From contig NZ_JACHNB010000001.1 of NCBI RefSeq assembly GCF_014205225.1, positions 5,065,501-5,129,500 on the forward strand: a stretch of 64,000 nucleotides of DNA, given 5' to 3'. The position numbers were made by a program, and so were the translations under genes. Position 1 is the stretch's first letter. Every line of letters begins with the position of its first letter. Below the pieces are notes generated by a model, which worked only from the letters and a program-made list of their open reading frames with translations, was not told where the DNA came from and made no database searches. The stretch is from Actinoplanes octamycinicus. GTDB taxonomy: Bacteria > Actinomycetota > Actinomycetes > Mycobacteriales > Micromonosporaceae. Of this stretch, positions 33,846 to 42,600 are shown piece after piece.

Positions 33846-34754
33846 ATGACCGCGACCGCGACCCGCCATCCCGCCCCCGGTGGCGTCCGCCTCGACGTCC
33901 GCGGCCCGGTCCGCCCGGCCCTGCGGATCGAAGCCGCCGGCCGCAAGCGTTTCGTGCTGCGCCAGCCCGCCGGCCCGGTCCTCTTCGGACGCGTCGAGGG
34001 CGACTGGTCCGGCGCCGACTATCTGCGCACCGGTCGGTTCCGCTCGCCGATCGGGCCGCTGCGCACGCCTGCGGACCGCTTCGAGGAAGAGGACGATTCC
34101 TGGTACGCCCGGTGGGCGCACCACCTGGCCACTGAACTGCTCGCCTCTCCGGACGGCCCGCTCTACACCGGTCAGTGGCTGCTCAGCTCGGCCGTTCGCA
34201 GGCTGGCGGTCCGGCCCGGGAGCATGCCGGTCGCCCGGCGCTGGGCTGAGCTGCTGTGCGCCCCGGACCGGGACGAGCTGGACTGGATCTCGCAGGCCGG
34301 GCTGTGGCGGGTGCTGCCGCTGCGTGACCTGTCCGCCCCGGACGCCGGGCGGGTCAAGGCGTACCGGAAACAGGCCCGCGCCGGGGTCCTCCCGCCGGTC
34401 CTGCTCTGGTGGCTCAGTGCCCTGGAGTGCCATGTCGTGCTGGACGGCCACGACCGCCTGGTCGCGGCGATCGCCGAGGACCGGGAGCCGCCGCTGCTCG
34501 GCCTGGCGACGGTCAGACCGGCGGTGGCGGCCCGGGAGGCCGAGGAGGCGGTGGAGCGCTACCTGACCGCGACGGTCCAGCCCTGGGCCGGCTTCGTTCC
34601 CGATCTCGGCGACCGGCTCGCCGGTGAGCTGCGGGACGCCGACGCCGCCCCGGCACGGACCCGGGCCTGGCCGCTCCGCGGCGGCTCCGCTGCCTGGTCC
34701 GCTTTGGTCGCCGCACACGCCACGGACTGGCCACCGGGCGGCGACGACCGGTAG
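33846..34754 (+). CDS. Hypothetical protein with DGHDRL motif
   Basis: A 302-residue soluble protein, ATG preceded by GTG in frame and GGGG upstream. Codon use is strongly coding. Near residue 200 it has ECHVVLDGHDRLVAAIAEDREPPLLGL, which resembles the VxDGHHR-LxAA motif of ParB-like nuclease/N-terminal domains, but I see no HTH or other ParB parts. No operon partners; the neighbour at its 3' end is convergent. Function unknown. Confidence 0.8.
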   Translation: MTATATRHPAPGGVRLDVRGPVRPALRIEAAGRKRFVLRQPAGPVLFGRVEGDWSGADYLRTGRFRSPIGPLRTPADRFEEEDDSWYARWAHHLATELLASPDGPLYTGQWLLSSAVRRLAVRPGSMPVARRWAELLCAPDRDELDWISQAGLWRVLPLRDLSAPDAGRVKAYRKQARAGVLPPVLLWWLSALECHVVLDGHDRLVAAIAEDREPPLLGLATVRPAVAAREAEEAVERYLTATVQPWAGFVPDLGDRLAGELRDADAAPARTRAWPLRGGSAAWSALVAAHATDWPPGGDDR

Positions 34755-34789
34755 GCCGCGGCGCTTTGGCCGGCGGGCGGTGACGGTGG

Positions 34790-35074
34790 TCAGGCCGCGC
34801 TGCGGAAGGCGGCCAGGGCGCGGGCCTCGCGGGCGTAGTGGGCGAGCAGGTGGACCGTCTCCGGGCCGGCCTCGCCGTCGGGGTCGATGCCGACCCGGGT
34901 CTGGAAGGCGCGGACCGCCTCGATGAGCTCGGCCGGGTCCGGGCCGACCTGGACGCCGAAGTCGGCGAAGTGCGCGCGCAGGCTTTCCGGGTCCGCGGTG
35001 GGCGGGGTGTCGGACCAGCCGATCAGGCCGCCGACGGCGGAGCCGACCACGGTGAGCATTCCTCGTGCGGTCAT
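34790..35074 (-). CDS. Small protein with peptidoglycan-binding-like motif
   Basis: A 94-residue protein with a strong GGGAGG site seven bases before the ATG. A short hydrophobic N-terminus (LTVVGSAVGGLIGW) is followed by a region ending in LIEAVRAFQTRVGIDPDGEAGPETVHLLAHYA, which has the AVRAFQ...G...DG..GP.T pattern of PG_binding_1 domains. Whether it is exported is unclear, since the hydrophobic part is short. Confidence 0.7.
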   Translation of the reverse strand: MTARGMLTVVGSAVGGLIGWSDTPPTADPESLRAHFADFGVQVGPDPAELIEAVRAFQTRVGIDPDGEAGPETVHLLAHYAREARALAAFRSAA

Positions 35075-35379
35075 CGTTACCTCCCGGATTCGCTTCGTGA
35101 TTCCAGGATCGGAATTTCCGCTGTGCCTGACATCTGCCGAGGGGCTCGATCCCCTGTGCGCCCCTCTTACTTTCGGCCGATCGGTTCGGCCGTCCGCAAG
35201 GACTACCGGCCGAGCCACCGGCTCCGGGTGGACCCGGAGTCCCCGCAGGTCACGCCGCTCGGGGTCGGGTCCGGCCGGCTCGGGGTGCAGCCGGGACAAC
35301 GGCCCGCCGGGCCAGCCGTCCGACCCGACGCCGCGGGTCCAGGGACCCGGCCGGGGAGGGACCCGGCTCGGGCAGCTTT
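35075..35379. other. Gene-free stretch
   Basis: No convincing coding frame. Its right two-thirds is GC-rich spacer; the part next to the small gene is AT-richer and contains the inverted repeat CGGAA-T-TTCCG at 35110-35120, which could be a regulatory site for the minus-strand gene. Confidence 0.4.
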
Positions 35380-35742
35380 TCAGCGGGGGCAGAGGTCGGT
35401 GAGGGCGACCTCACGCAGCCGCCGGGCCTGGGCGGCCGAGACCCCGGAGGCGGTCAGCTCGTCCTGCCGCCCCGCCGCGGCCGGCGAGCAGGCGTCGAGG
35501 CCGAGATCGGCGATCTCCTCGTCCCGCCGGTCCAGCGCCAGCTCCGGCAGCTCCCGCCGGATGGCCGCGACGAACCGGTCCGGACTCCCCGGCGCCGCCG
35601 CCGGGCCGGACCGGGCCCCGGCGGAGGCGGACGGGTAGGCGCGTCCCTCCAGCCAGACCGGCGCCGGCTCGGAACATCCCGCCACCGCGCCCAGCGCCAG
35701 CACGGCAAAGCCAACAGAACCGATAATTCGCCCAGAAATCAC
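35380..35742 (-). CDS. Small lipoprotein (DUF732-like)
   Basis: From GTG 35742 the product is 120 residues with a lipoprotein signal peptide and lipobox AVAGC (Cys23). An ATG 19 codons upstream would place a basic extension before the signal peptide, so I prefer the GTG. The C-terminal half has two spaced cysteines (DLGLDACSPAAAG and TDLCPR) with a G-V-S..A..L pattern as in DUF732-type secreted proteins. Divergent from the protease gene; may share its promoter region. Confidence 0.7.
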   Translation of the reverse strand: MISGRIIGSVGFAVLALGAVAGCSEPAPVWLEGRAYPSASAGARSGPAAAPGSPDRFVAAIRRELPELALDRRDEEIADLGLDACSPAAAGRQDELTASGVSAAQARRLREVALTDLCPR

Positions 35743-35857
35743 TCGAGGGACGGTAGACCATCGCACCGCCCGGACCGGTCCGGCACGCCGCGGGCGCACA
35801 GCGAAGTCACAGACCGCTCACCGCCCGGGGACAATTTCCGGAGCGACCTTGGATCCC

Positions 35858-36715
35858 ATGAGTGATCCGCTGAACCGCCTCGCCGAGCACCCCTACGTCA
35901 CCCACATCGCGCCGGTGATGGTCGCCCCGCCGCGCGACCCGCGCTGGAAGCGCCGGCTCGCCGGGGGCGCCGCGGTCCTGGTCCTGGTCGGTGGCGGCGG
36001 CACGGCCGGCGCGTTCCTCACCGAGAAGTACCTGGACGGGACCCCGGCCGCCGCGGTGAGCACCGCGACCGGCAGCACCGTCGCCGCCACCACGGTGACC
36101 GAGGACGACGAGCTCGCCCCGGTCGTGGCGAAGGTGCAGCCGAGCATCGTGACCGTCCTGGTCGACGGGGCCCGCGAGTCGTCGCTCGGCTCCGGCGTGG
36201 TGATCGGCGCCGACGGCCTGATCCTCACCAACAACCACGTGATCGCCTCGACCGGCACGGTCAGCGTGCGGCTCTCCACCGGCGAGACGGTCCCGGCCAA
36301 GGTGGTCGCCGCGGACAGCGTCCACGACCTGGCCCTGGTCCAGGCCACCGGGCTGTCCGGGCTGACCCCGGTCACCTTCGCCGCCGACGACAGCGTCGCG
36401 GTCGGCGACACGGTGCTGGCCTTCGGCGCGCCGCTCGGCCTGGAGGGCACCGTCACCTCGGGCATCCTCTCCGCCAAGGACCGCAGCCTGAGCACCGGCG
36501 AGGAGACCCTCACCGGGCTGCTGCAGACCGACGCCGCGATCAACCAGGGCAACTCGGGCGGCGCGCTGGTCGACACCGCCGGCCAGCTGGTCGGGATCAA
36601 CGTCGCGATCGCCACCGCCGGGGAGAGCACTGGCAGCGTCGGGCTCGGCTTCGCGATCCCGTCCGGCACCGTGGCCGGCGTGGTCAAGCAGCTCCAGGCT
36701 CAGATCGACAGCTGA
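35858..36715 (+). CDS. Membrane-anchored S1C serine protease (HtrA-like, no PDZ)
   Basis: A 285-residue protease: cytoplasmic N-terminus, one membrane helix (about residues 33-52) and an extracytoplasmic trypsin-like domain. The triad is visible as NNHVI (His127), HDLAL (Asp157) and GNSGGALVD (Ser233). The protein ends right after the protease domain with VKQLQAQIDS, so the PDZ domain of classical HtrA is absent. Start at the ATG; a TTG three codons earlier also has a GGAG. The last 16 bases overlap the convergent monooxygenase gene. Confidence 0.92.
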   Translation: MSDPLNRLAEHPYVTHIAPVMVAPPRDPRWKRRLAGGAAVLVLVGGGGTAGAFLTEKYLDGTPAAAVSTATGSTVAATTVTEDDELAPVVAKVQPSIVTVLVDGARESSLGSGVVIGADGLILTNNHVIASTGTVSVRLSTGETVPAKVVAADSVHDLALVQATGLSGLTPVTFAADDSVAVGDTVLAFGAPLGLEGTVTSGILSAKDRSLSTGEETLTGLLQTDAAINQGNSGGALVDTAGQLVGINVAIATAGESTGSVGLGFAIPSGTVAGVVKQLQAQIDS

Positions 36716-38175
36716 GGACCACCGAACCAGCGGGTCAGCGCGGTCACCAGCCCCTCGGTGTCCGGCACCGGATCATCCGACGACCAGGCCACGTAGGTGT
36801 CCGGCCGGACCAGCATCGCGGTCCCGGACGGCAGCGACGCGGTGACCAGCTCCACCCGGTCCCGCCACGGCGCGACCGTCCCGGCCAGGGTTCCGGTGTT
36901 GTCCACCAGCAACGGCCGGCCGGCGTGGGTCAGGGCGCCGAGATCCGGGGCGAGACCGGCCACCCCGTCGTACCGGAAATCCGTCCCCGCGATCAACGCG
37001 GCCAGACGCCGGACCACGGCCTCCTCCTCCAGCAACTCGGCGAAGAGCGCGCGCAGCGCGGTCACCGCCGGCCCCGGCCCGGCCAGCACACTCTGCGCCT
37101 GGGTGTGCATCACCACCCGCTCGGCCACCGGCCGGCGCTCCGACTCGTAGGTGTCCAGCAACCCGGCCGGCGCCCGGTGGTGAACCTGCGCCGCCAGCTT
37201 CCAGCCCAGGTTGATCGCGTCCTGCAGGCCCAGGTTGAGGCCCGGACCGCCGATCGCCGAGTGCACGTGGGCGGCGTCGCCGAGCAGGATGACCCGGCCC
37301 CTGCGGTAGTGGTCGGCGATCCGGCTGTTGCCGCCGGCGAGCCGGCGCAGGGTGTGCGGTTCCGGACCGGTCGGCGGCCGCAGTGGCACCGCGACGCCGA
37401 GCACGTAGTGCAGCGTGTCGAGCACCTCGGCCAGCGTCACCGGTGCGTCGCCGGCCGGCCGCGCGGTGGTCGCGACAGTGATCAGTTTCCGCCCATCCGG
37501 GAACGGCGCGAAGGCCACCATGCCACGCTCGGTGCGGTGGTGCTGGAACGGCGGCACCCGGCCGTACCCGGGAATCAGCAGGCCGCCGGTCTCCGGATCG
37601 AGCAGCTCGGCGGGCACGTCGACCACGGCGGTGCGCGACACCGAGTGGTCGTCGGTGACGCCGGGGAAGGCGAAACCGGTCAGCTTCCGGGTCACGCTGC
37701 GCCCGCCGTCGGCCCCGACGAGATAGCGGGCCTCGATCCGGTAGGCGCCGTCCGGGCCGGTCACGTCCGCCACCACCCGGTCGTCCTTCTGATCCAGACC
37801 GGTCAGCTCGTGTCCACTGCGGACCTGCACGCCCAGTTCGGCGGCGCGCTCGGCGAGCATCGATTCGATCTTCTGCTGCGGCGCGAGCAGGATGTGCATC
37901 GGGTTGTCCGAGATCCCGGCCAGGTGCAGGGCGAAAGCGCCGAACACGTGACCCGGCGCCGGTTCCGGCCCGCCGGGGCGGCCGGTCAGCCGCTCGTAGA
38001 GGCCGCGCCGGTGCAGCATCGGCACGATCTGGCCGACCAGGCCGTTGGCGCGCTGCTCGGTGGACGGGCCGGTGCGGCGCTCCAGGAGCAGCGGGCGGAC
38101 GCCGTTGAGGGCGAGTTCGCAGGCGAGCATGAGGCCGTTGGGCCCACCCCCGACGATCACAACATCAAAAGACAT
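36700..38175 (-). CDS. FAD-dependent aromatic monooxygenase (PheA/TetX-like)
   Basis: A 491-residue flavin hydroxylase with the FAD motif VVIVGGGPNGLMLACELAL, the central YLVGADGGRSVTRKLTG (DG motif) and GDAAHVHSAIGGPGLNLGLQDAINLGWKL. The C-terminal thioredoxin-like domain is present. Such enzymes hydroxylate phenols, polyketides or antibiotics. ATG preceded by AAGGGG. The next upstream gene on this strand encodes a TetR regulator, 657 bp away across repeats, a plausible regulator. Confidence 0.93.
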   Translation of the reverse strand: MSFDVVIVGGGPNGLMLACELALNGVRPLLLERRTGPSTEQRANGLVGQIVPMLHRRGLYERLTGRPGGPEPAPGHVFGAFALHLAGISDNPMHILLAPQQKIESMLAERAAELGVQVRSGHELTGLDQKDDRVVADVTGPDGAYRIEARYLVGADGGRSVTRKLTGFAFPGVTDDHSVSRTAVVDVPAELLDPETGGLLIPGYGRVPPFQHHRTERGMVAFAPFPDGRKLITVATTARPAGDAPVTLAEVLDTLHYVLGVAVPLRPPTGPEPHTLRRLAGGNSRIADHYRRGRVILLGDAAHVHSAIGGPGLNLGLQDAINLGWKLAAQVHHRAPAGLLDTYESERRPVAERVVMHTQAQSVLAGPGPAVTALRALFAELLEEEAVVRRLAALIAGTDFRYDGVAGLAPDLGALTHAGRPLLVDNTGTLAGTVAPWRDRVELVTASLPSGTAMLVRPDTYVAWSSDDPVPDTEGLVTALTRWFGGPQLSI

Positions 38176-38275
38176 GATAAAACCCCTTTTCCCGTACGAA
38201 GATGGCCGCGCATCGTGGTCCTCAGTTCTGTCCGGTGTGGCCGAAGGCCGCACCCCACCCCGGGGCGGTCGGAGC

Positions 38276-38408
38276 CGTGGCTTTGTGGGCCGCACCCTGC
38301 TCCCGGCCGGGCAGTGCGGCCGTGGCTTGTGGGCCGCACCCTGCTCCCGGCCGGGCAATGCGACCGTGGCTTGTGGACCGCGCCCTGCTCCGGCCGGGCG
38401 ATCGGCGG
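38276..38408. repeat. 44-bp tandem repeat, three units
   Basis: CGTGGCTTGTGGGCCGCACC begins at 38276 (with one extra T), 38321 and 38365. Each unit holds the inverted pair CCCGGCCGGG. Last unit slightly degenerate. Confidence 0.85.
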
Positions 38409-38428
38409 GGCTCGCAAGCCACCCCGGT

Positions 38429-38611
38429 TTCTCGTCGTGTCCTGCGGTTTGTGGTCGTGCCGTTCCGGCTGCTCGTCGTTCGCTGCTGCTTCTCGCCGTG
38501 CCGTGCCGGTTTCTCGCCGTGTCCTGCGGTATCTAGCCGTGCCGCGCCGGTCTCTCGTCGTGCCGTGCGGTTTCTTGCCGGGCCGCGCCGGTCTCTTGTC
38601 CTGTCTGCGAT
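38429..38611. repeat. Degenerate 20/21-bp tandem repeat, about nine units
   Basis: Units of TTCTCGYCGTGYCCTGCGGT type follow one another with lengths alternating 20 and 21, giving a higher-order dimer of 41 bp. Starts near 38429, 38449, 38470, 38490, 38511, 38531, 38552, 38572 and 38593. Clearly older than the other arrays. Confidence 0.75.
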
Positions 38612-38708
38612 TTCCACAGTCATGGGTTGTCCACAGCCCGTCCGGAGTGGGCCTTGGCTTGTCGCGATAATGGCTGTGGCGGGGGTCCCCCCAGGGAGGG
38701 TGGGACTT

Positions 38709-38822
38709 TGTGCTCGGGCCAGGGCGACCCGCGGATGTGAGGCTCGGGCCGGGAGACCCGCGGATGTCGCGCGTGGCCCGGGGAGACCGCGGATGTCGTG
38801 CGCGGCCCGGGGAGGCCCGCTC
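38709..38822. repeat. 29-bp tandem repeat, about four units
   Basis: TGTSGnGCnYGGCCCGGGGAGACC-CGCGGA type units start at 38709, 38736, 38765 and 38794. The array stops about 10 bases before the tetR stop codon. Confidence 0.8.
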
Positions 38823-38832
38823 AGATCTGGCG

Positions 38833-39447
38833 TCAAGGCTGCGGCAGACCCGCCCGCAACTGGCGCAGCGCCTCGGTGAGCAGCTCCGGAACCGTGTGCC
38901 AGCGGTCGCCGCCGGACGACTGGAATTGGCGGACGGCCACGTTGTTGGCCGCGAGCACCGCTGCCGCGACCAGTTTCGGATAGAGGTCCCGGTCGACGTC
39001 GAGGCCGGTCCGCTCGGCGACGGCGGCGCCGATGGCCCGGGCTGCGTCGTCGCTGCCGCGCAGGATCTCCGCCTGGATGGCCGGCACCGTGACCATCTCG
39101 CGGATCCCGGCCAGCCACAGCTCCATGTCCGGTTCCGGGTGGGCGGTGACCTCCGGGCCGGGGGTGAACGCGGTCAGCACGGCCTGGGTGATCGCGTCCC
39201 AGAGTGGCTCGTCGGCTGGTCGCTCGCGCAGCGCGTCCGCGACGGCGAAGCAACGGTCGCGGTGCCGGGCCGCGACCGCCTCGGCCTTGCTGGCGAAGTA
39301 GTTGTTGAAGGTGCGGGGTGACACCCCGGCGGCCGCCGCGATGTCCTCCACCAGCACCCGGTCGTAGCCGCGCTCGACGATGAGCCGGATCGCGGCCCAG
39401 CTGAGCGCGGCCCGGGTGGCCTGCTTCTTGGTCTCCCGGAGTCCCAT
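38833..39447 (-). CDS. TetR-family transcriptional regulator
   Basis: A 204-residue repressor with an N-terminal HTH (MGLRETKKQATRAALSWAAIRLIVERGYDRVLVEDIAAAAGVSPRTFNNYFASKAEAVA) and a ligand-binding C-terminal domain. The frame continues 46 codons upstream, but that part runs through two perfect hairpins, so I use ATG 39447. A TACGGT -10 at 39459-39454 places the transcript start on the ATG, a leaderless gene. Likely target is the monooxygenase downstream or itself. Confidence 0.92.
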   Translation of the reverse strand: MGLRETKKQATRAALSWAAIRLIVERGYDRVLVEDIAAAAGVSPRTFNNYFASKAEAVAARHRDRCFAVADALRERPADEPLWDAITQAVLTAFTPGPEVTAHPEPDMELWLAGIREMVTVPAIQAEILRGSDDAARAIGAAVAERTGLDVDRDLYPKLVAAAVLAANNVAVRQFQSSGGDRWHTVPELLTEALRQLRAGLPQP

Positions 39448-39462
39448 GCGTCCACCGTAACA

Positions 39463-39502
39463 AAAACTGCGTGCCCCGCAAAGTTGCGGGGCACGCAGTT
39501 TT
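39463..39502. promoter_or_regulatory. Perfect 40-bp palindrome before tetR (operator and/or bidirectional terminator)
   Basis: Nineteen-base arms (AAAACTGCGTGCCCCGCAA and its exact complement) meet around AG. The A/T tracts at both ends make a perfect bidirectional intrinsic terminator for the ABC exporter on the minus strand. At the same time it covers the likely -35 (TTTGCG, 17 bases from TACGGT) of tetR, so it could be its own operator. Confidence 0.75.
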
Positions 39503-39544
39503 CTCAGCGCCGTCTCAGCTTGCCGGCGCGCGGCCGGGCTGGCT

Positions 39545-39581
39545 CCCGCGGGTGTCTCCGCCGTGCGGAGACACCCGCGGG
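39545..39581. repeat. Perfect 17-bp hairpin, core-only member of the dispersed palindrome family
   Basis: CCCGCGGGTGTCTCCGC and its exact complement with a CGT loop, flanked by GGCTGGCT on the left and a decayed AGCCAGCC (CACAGCC) on the right. It begins 24 bases downstream of the exporter stop. The core and flanks match the centres of the elements at 50082-50489 and 63089-63530. Confidence 0.8.
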
Positions 39582-39604
39582 GCACAGCCGGCCACCCGCC
39601 GGTG

Positions 39605-42600
39605 TCAGCCCGCCAGGTGGCCCCAGCGGTCCTCCAGCTCCGGCCAGGTGCCCTGGTCCTCGGCCTTGCCGCCGATCAGCACGACCACCCGGTCGGCCTG
39701 GGCCAGCGCCGCCCGTTTCGACGTCGATCCGACCACGGTCACCCCGTGTGAGCGCAGCGCCCGCCAGAGCTCCAGCTCCGTGGTGACGTCCAGGGCGGAC
39801 GACACGTCGTCCGCGATCAGCAGTTCGGTACGCGGGGCGAGCGCCCGGGCCAGCGCCAGCCGCTGCAGCTGGCCGCCGGAGAGCCGGGTGCCCTTGTGTC
39901 CGATCAGCAGGCCGAGGCCGCCGCCGGACGCGGTCAGGTCGTGCTCCAGCTGGGCCACCGAGACCGCGTCGGCCGCGTCCACCTCGTGCCCGAGCTGGAT
40001 GTTGTCGGCCACCGTCCCGGACAGCACCCGGGGCAGCTGGGCCACGTAGCCGACCTGGTTGGGCCGCAGGAACAGCTCCGGGTCCCGCACCGGCTCGCCG
40101 TTCCAGCGCAGGTCGCCGGTGTGGTGCACGATCCCGGCCAGGGCCCGCAGCAGCGACGACTTGCCGGAGCCGACCGGGCCGACGACCAGCACCAGCTCGC
40201 CGCGCTGCACGGTCAGGTCGACGTCCCGGACGCCCTGGGCGCCGTTCTCGTGGACCGCGCTGAACCCGCGCAGCTCCAGCGTCCGCAACGGGTTGCGGGG
40301 CGCGGCGGGCGGCGCCGGCGCGGTGCCGGCCGAGATGTCCACCCCGGTGACGCCGGACGAGTACTCCGCGGCGCCGGTCATCGCGACCGTCCGGGCCGTC
40401 CACACCTTGGCCGACGGGTAGTGCGACACCAGCGACGCGGTCGTCCAGGCGAACCACCGCGCCGAGCCCAGCGTCGCCACCGCGATCAGCGTCGCCGCCG
40501 AGCTGAGCCGGTCGGACAGGTACAGCGCCCAGACCGCGATCGGCAGCAGGCCGCTGGCGATCGACGGCGTGGACCGCGCCCACACCTGGATCGCGATCTC
40601 CCGCCACTGCAGCTCGCTGCGCTTCGCGTCGAGCCCGGCCAAATGGTCGAGCACCGGCTCGGTCGCGCCGGCCAGCTTCACCGTGCGCGCCGCGGACAGC
40701 GACGACACCAGCGAGGTGGCGAACGCCGCGCGGGCTGCCACGGTCCGCCGGGCGGCCTGCTCCAGCCGCGGCCCGAACAGGGTCGCGGCCAGCCCGGACA
40801 CCAGCATGGTGCCGAGGAAGAACAGGGCCGGCACCAGCGACTGCGAGGTCACCGTCATGGCCACCGCGACGATCAGCGCGACACCGCTGTCGATCAGGTT
40901 GTCGGCCAGCATCACCACCCGCTCGGTGTCGCCGCCCTGGGCGACCACCTCGGCCGGGGTGTGCTTGCTGACCCGGCGCGGCCCGATCTGCCCGTGCACC
41001 AGGCGCAGGCTGATCCGCAGCATCTGCCGCACCCACCACTCCGGGAACCAGGCGCCGGTGTAGTACAGCGTCGGGATCAGGGCGAGCAGGGCCACCGCGA
41101 TGCCGAGCGCCGGCAGCATCGGGCTGCCCACACCGTCCACCACGTCCGACCAGAGCAGTGGCAGCACCACCCCGTCCAGTCCGAAGAGGACCAGCAGCAC
41201 GAACAGGCCGACGGCGCCGAGACCGTACCGGGCGTCGTTGGTGGCCAGCCGGGCGATCTCGCGCATCGTCCGGGTCGGCGGCGGGGTGGGCAGCGGCGGC
41301 GGCGCCACCGCGGGCAGCGGGTTGGTCAGCGCGTCCGCGCCGAGCTCCAGCCGCACCGCGGCGTCCCAGTCGCCCGCCTCCTCGTCCTCGACCAGCACCC
41401 CGCCGTTTGCCGGCGCGGCCGGCGCCGGGACGGCCAGGTTGCTGCTCGCCATCAGCTCGGCGAACCGGCGGGACTCGCGCAGCGGACCGGCCTCCATCAC
41501 CTGGCCGTCGGCGAGCACCACGACCTCGTCGCAGCGCTGCACCGAGGAGAGCCGGTGCGCCACGATCACGCCGATCCGGCCGGCCAGCAGGCGGTCGGTG
41601 GCCCGCTGCACCCAGGACTCGGTGACCGGGTCCATCCGGGCGGTCGCCTCGTCCAGGATCACCACCTGCGGGTCCCGGACCAGGATCCGGGCGAACGCCA
41701 CCAGCTGCTCCTGCCCGGCGGAGAGCTTGTAGCCGCCCTCGCCGAGCTTGGTGTCGATGCCGTCCGGCAGCCCGTCGACCCAGGCGGTCAGACCCAGCTC
41801 GTCGAGCGCCGCGCCGGCCCGGGGCAGCAGCTCCCGGTCGAAGAGCGCGATGTTCTCGGCGAGGGTGCCGGCCAGGATCTCGGTGCGCTGCGGGACGATC
41901 GCGGTCCACCGGCGCAGCCCCTCGACGGCGAGGTCGTTGATGTCGGCGCCGCCCAGGAACACCGTGCCGGACGGCACCTCGACCGCGCGGGTGAGCACCT
42001 TGGCCAGGGTGGACTTGCCGGAGCCGGTGCGGCCGATCAGCGCATAGGAACGGCCCCGGGCGAAGGTGAGGGTCACCCCGCGCAGGGCCGGCGGCCGGCT
42101 GCTGTCCGCCTCGCCGTACTGGAAGGTCAGGTCTCTGACCTCCAGGTCGCCGTCGGTGGGGGCGGCGCCCTCGGTGGGTTCCTGCGTGACCGCGCGGAGC
42201 ATCTGCACCCGGCCCCAGGCGCCGAGCGCGTTCTGCAGCTCGGGGACCATCCGGGTGACGTGCTCCAGGGTGCCGCCGAAGCCGAGCGCGAGCAACCAGA
42301 TGCCGGTCAGCCGGGCGCCGTCGATGTGCCCGGTGACCAGCGCCCAGGCGCCGACCAGGACGAGCGAGGCGATCAGCGAACGGGTGATCGCGCCGGCCCA
42401 CATGGTGACCCGGGACGAGGAGCGCCAGACCCGGCGGCCACGGGCCAGCACCTCGCGGGCCCGGTCGGCGAAGAGGCGGTGCACGTACGGCGCGGCCAGG
42501 CTGGTGCGCACGTCGTCCTGCCCGTGGATCGCCTCCTCCATCACGGCGGCCAGGTCGGACCAGGCCTCCTCCTCGGCGATCCGGACCGGGCCGATCCGCT

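Larger units (their letters stand above)
38176..38832. other. Gene-free, repeat-packed stretch upstream of the monooxygenase
   Basis: Three unrelated tandem arrays fill most of it (separate entries). The 100 bp just before the monooxygenase start should carry its promoter. About 38612-38700 holds only a low-complexity stretch. No frame has convincing start and ribosome site. Confidence 0.6.
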
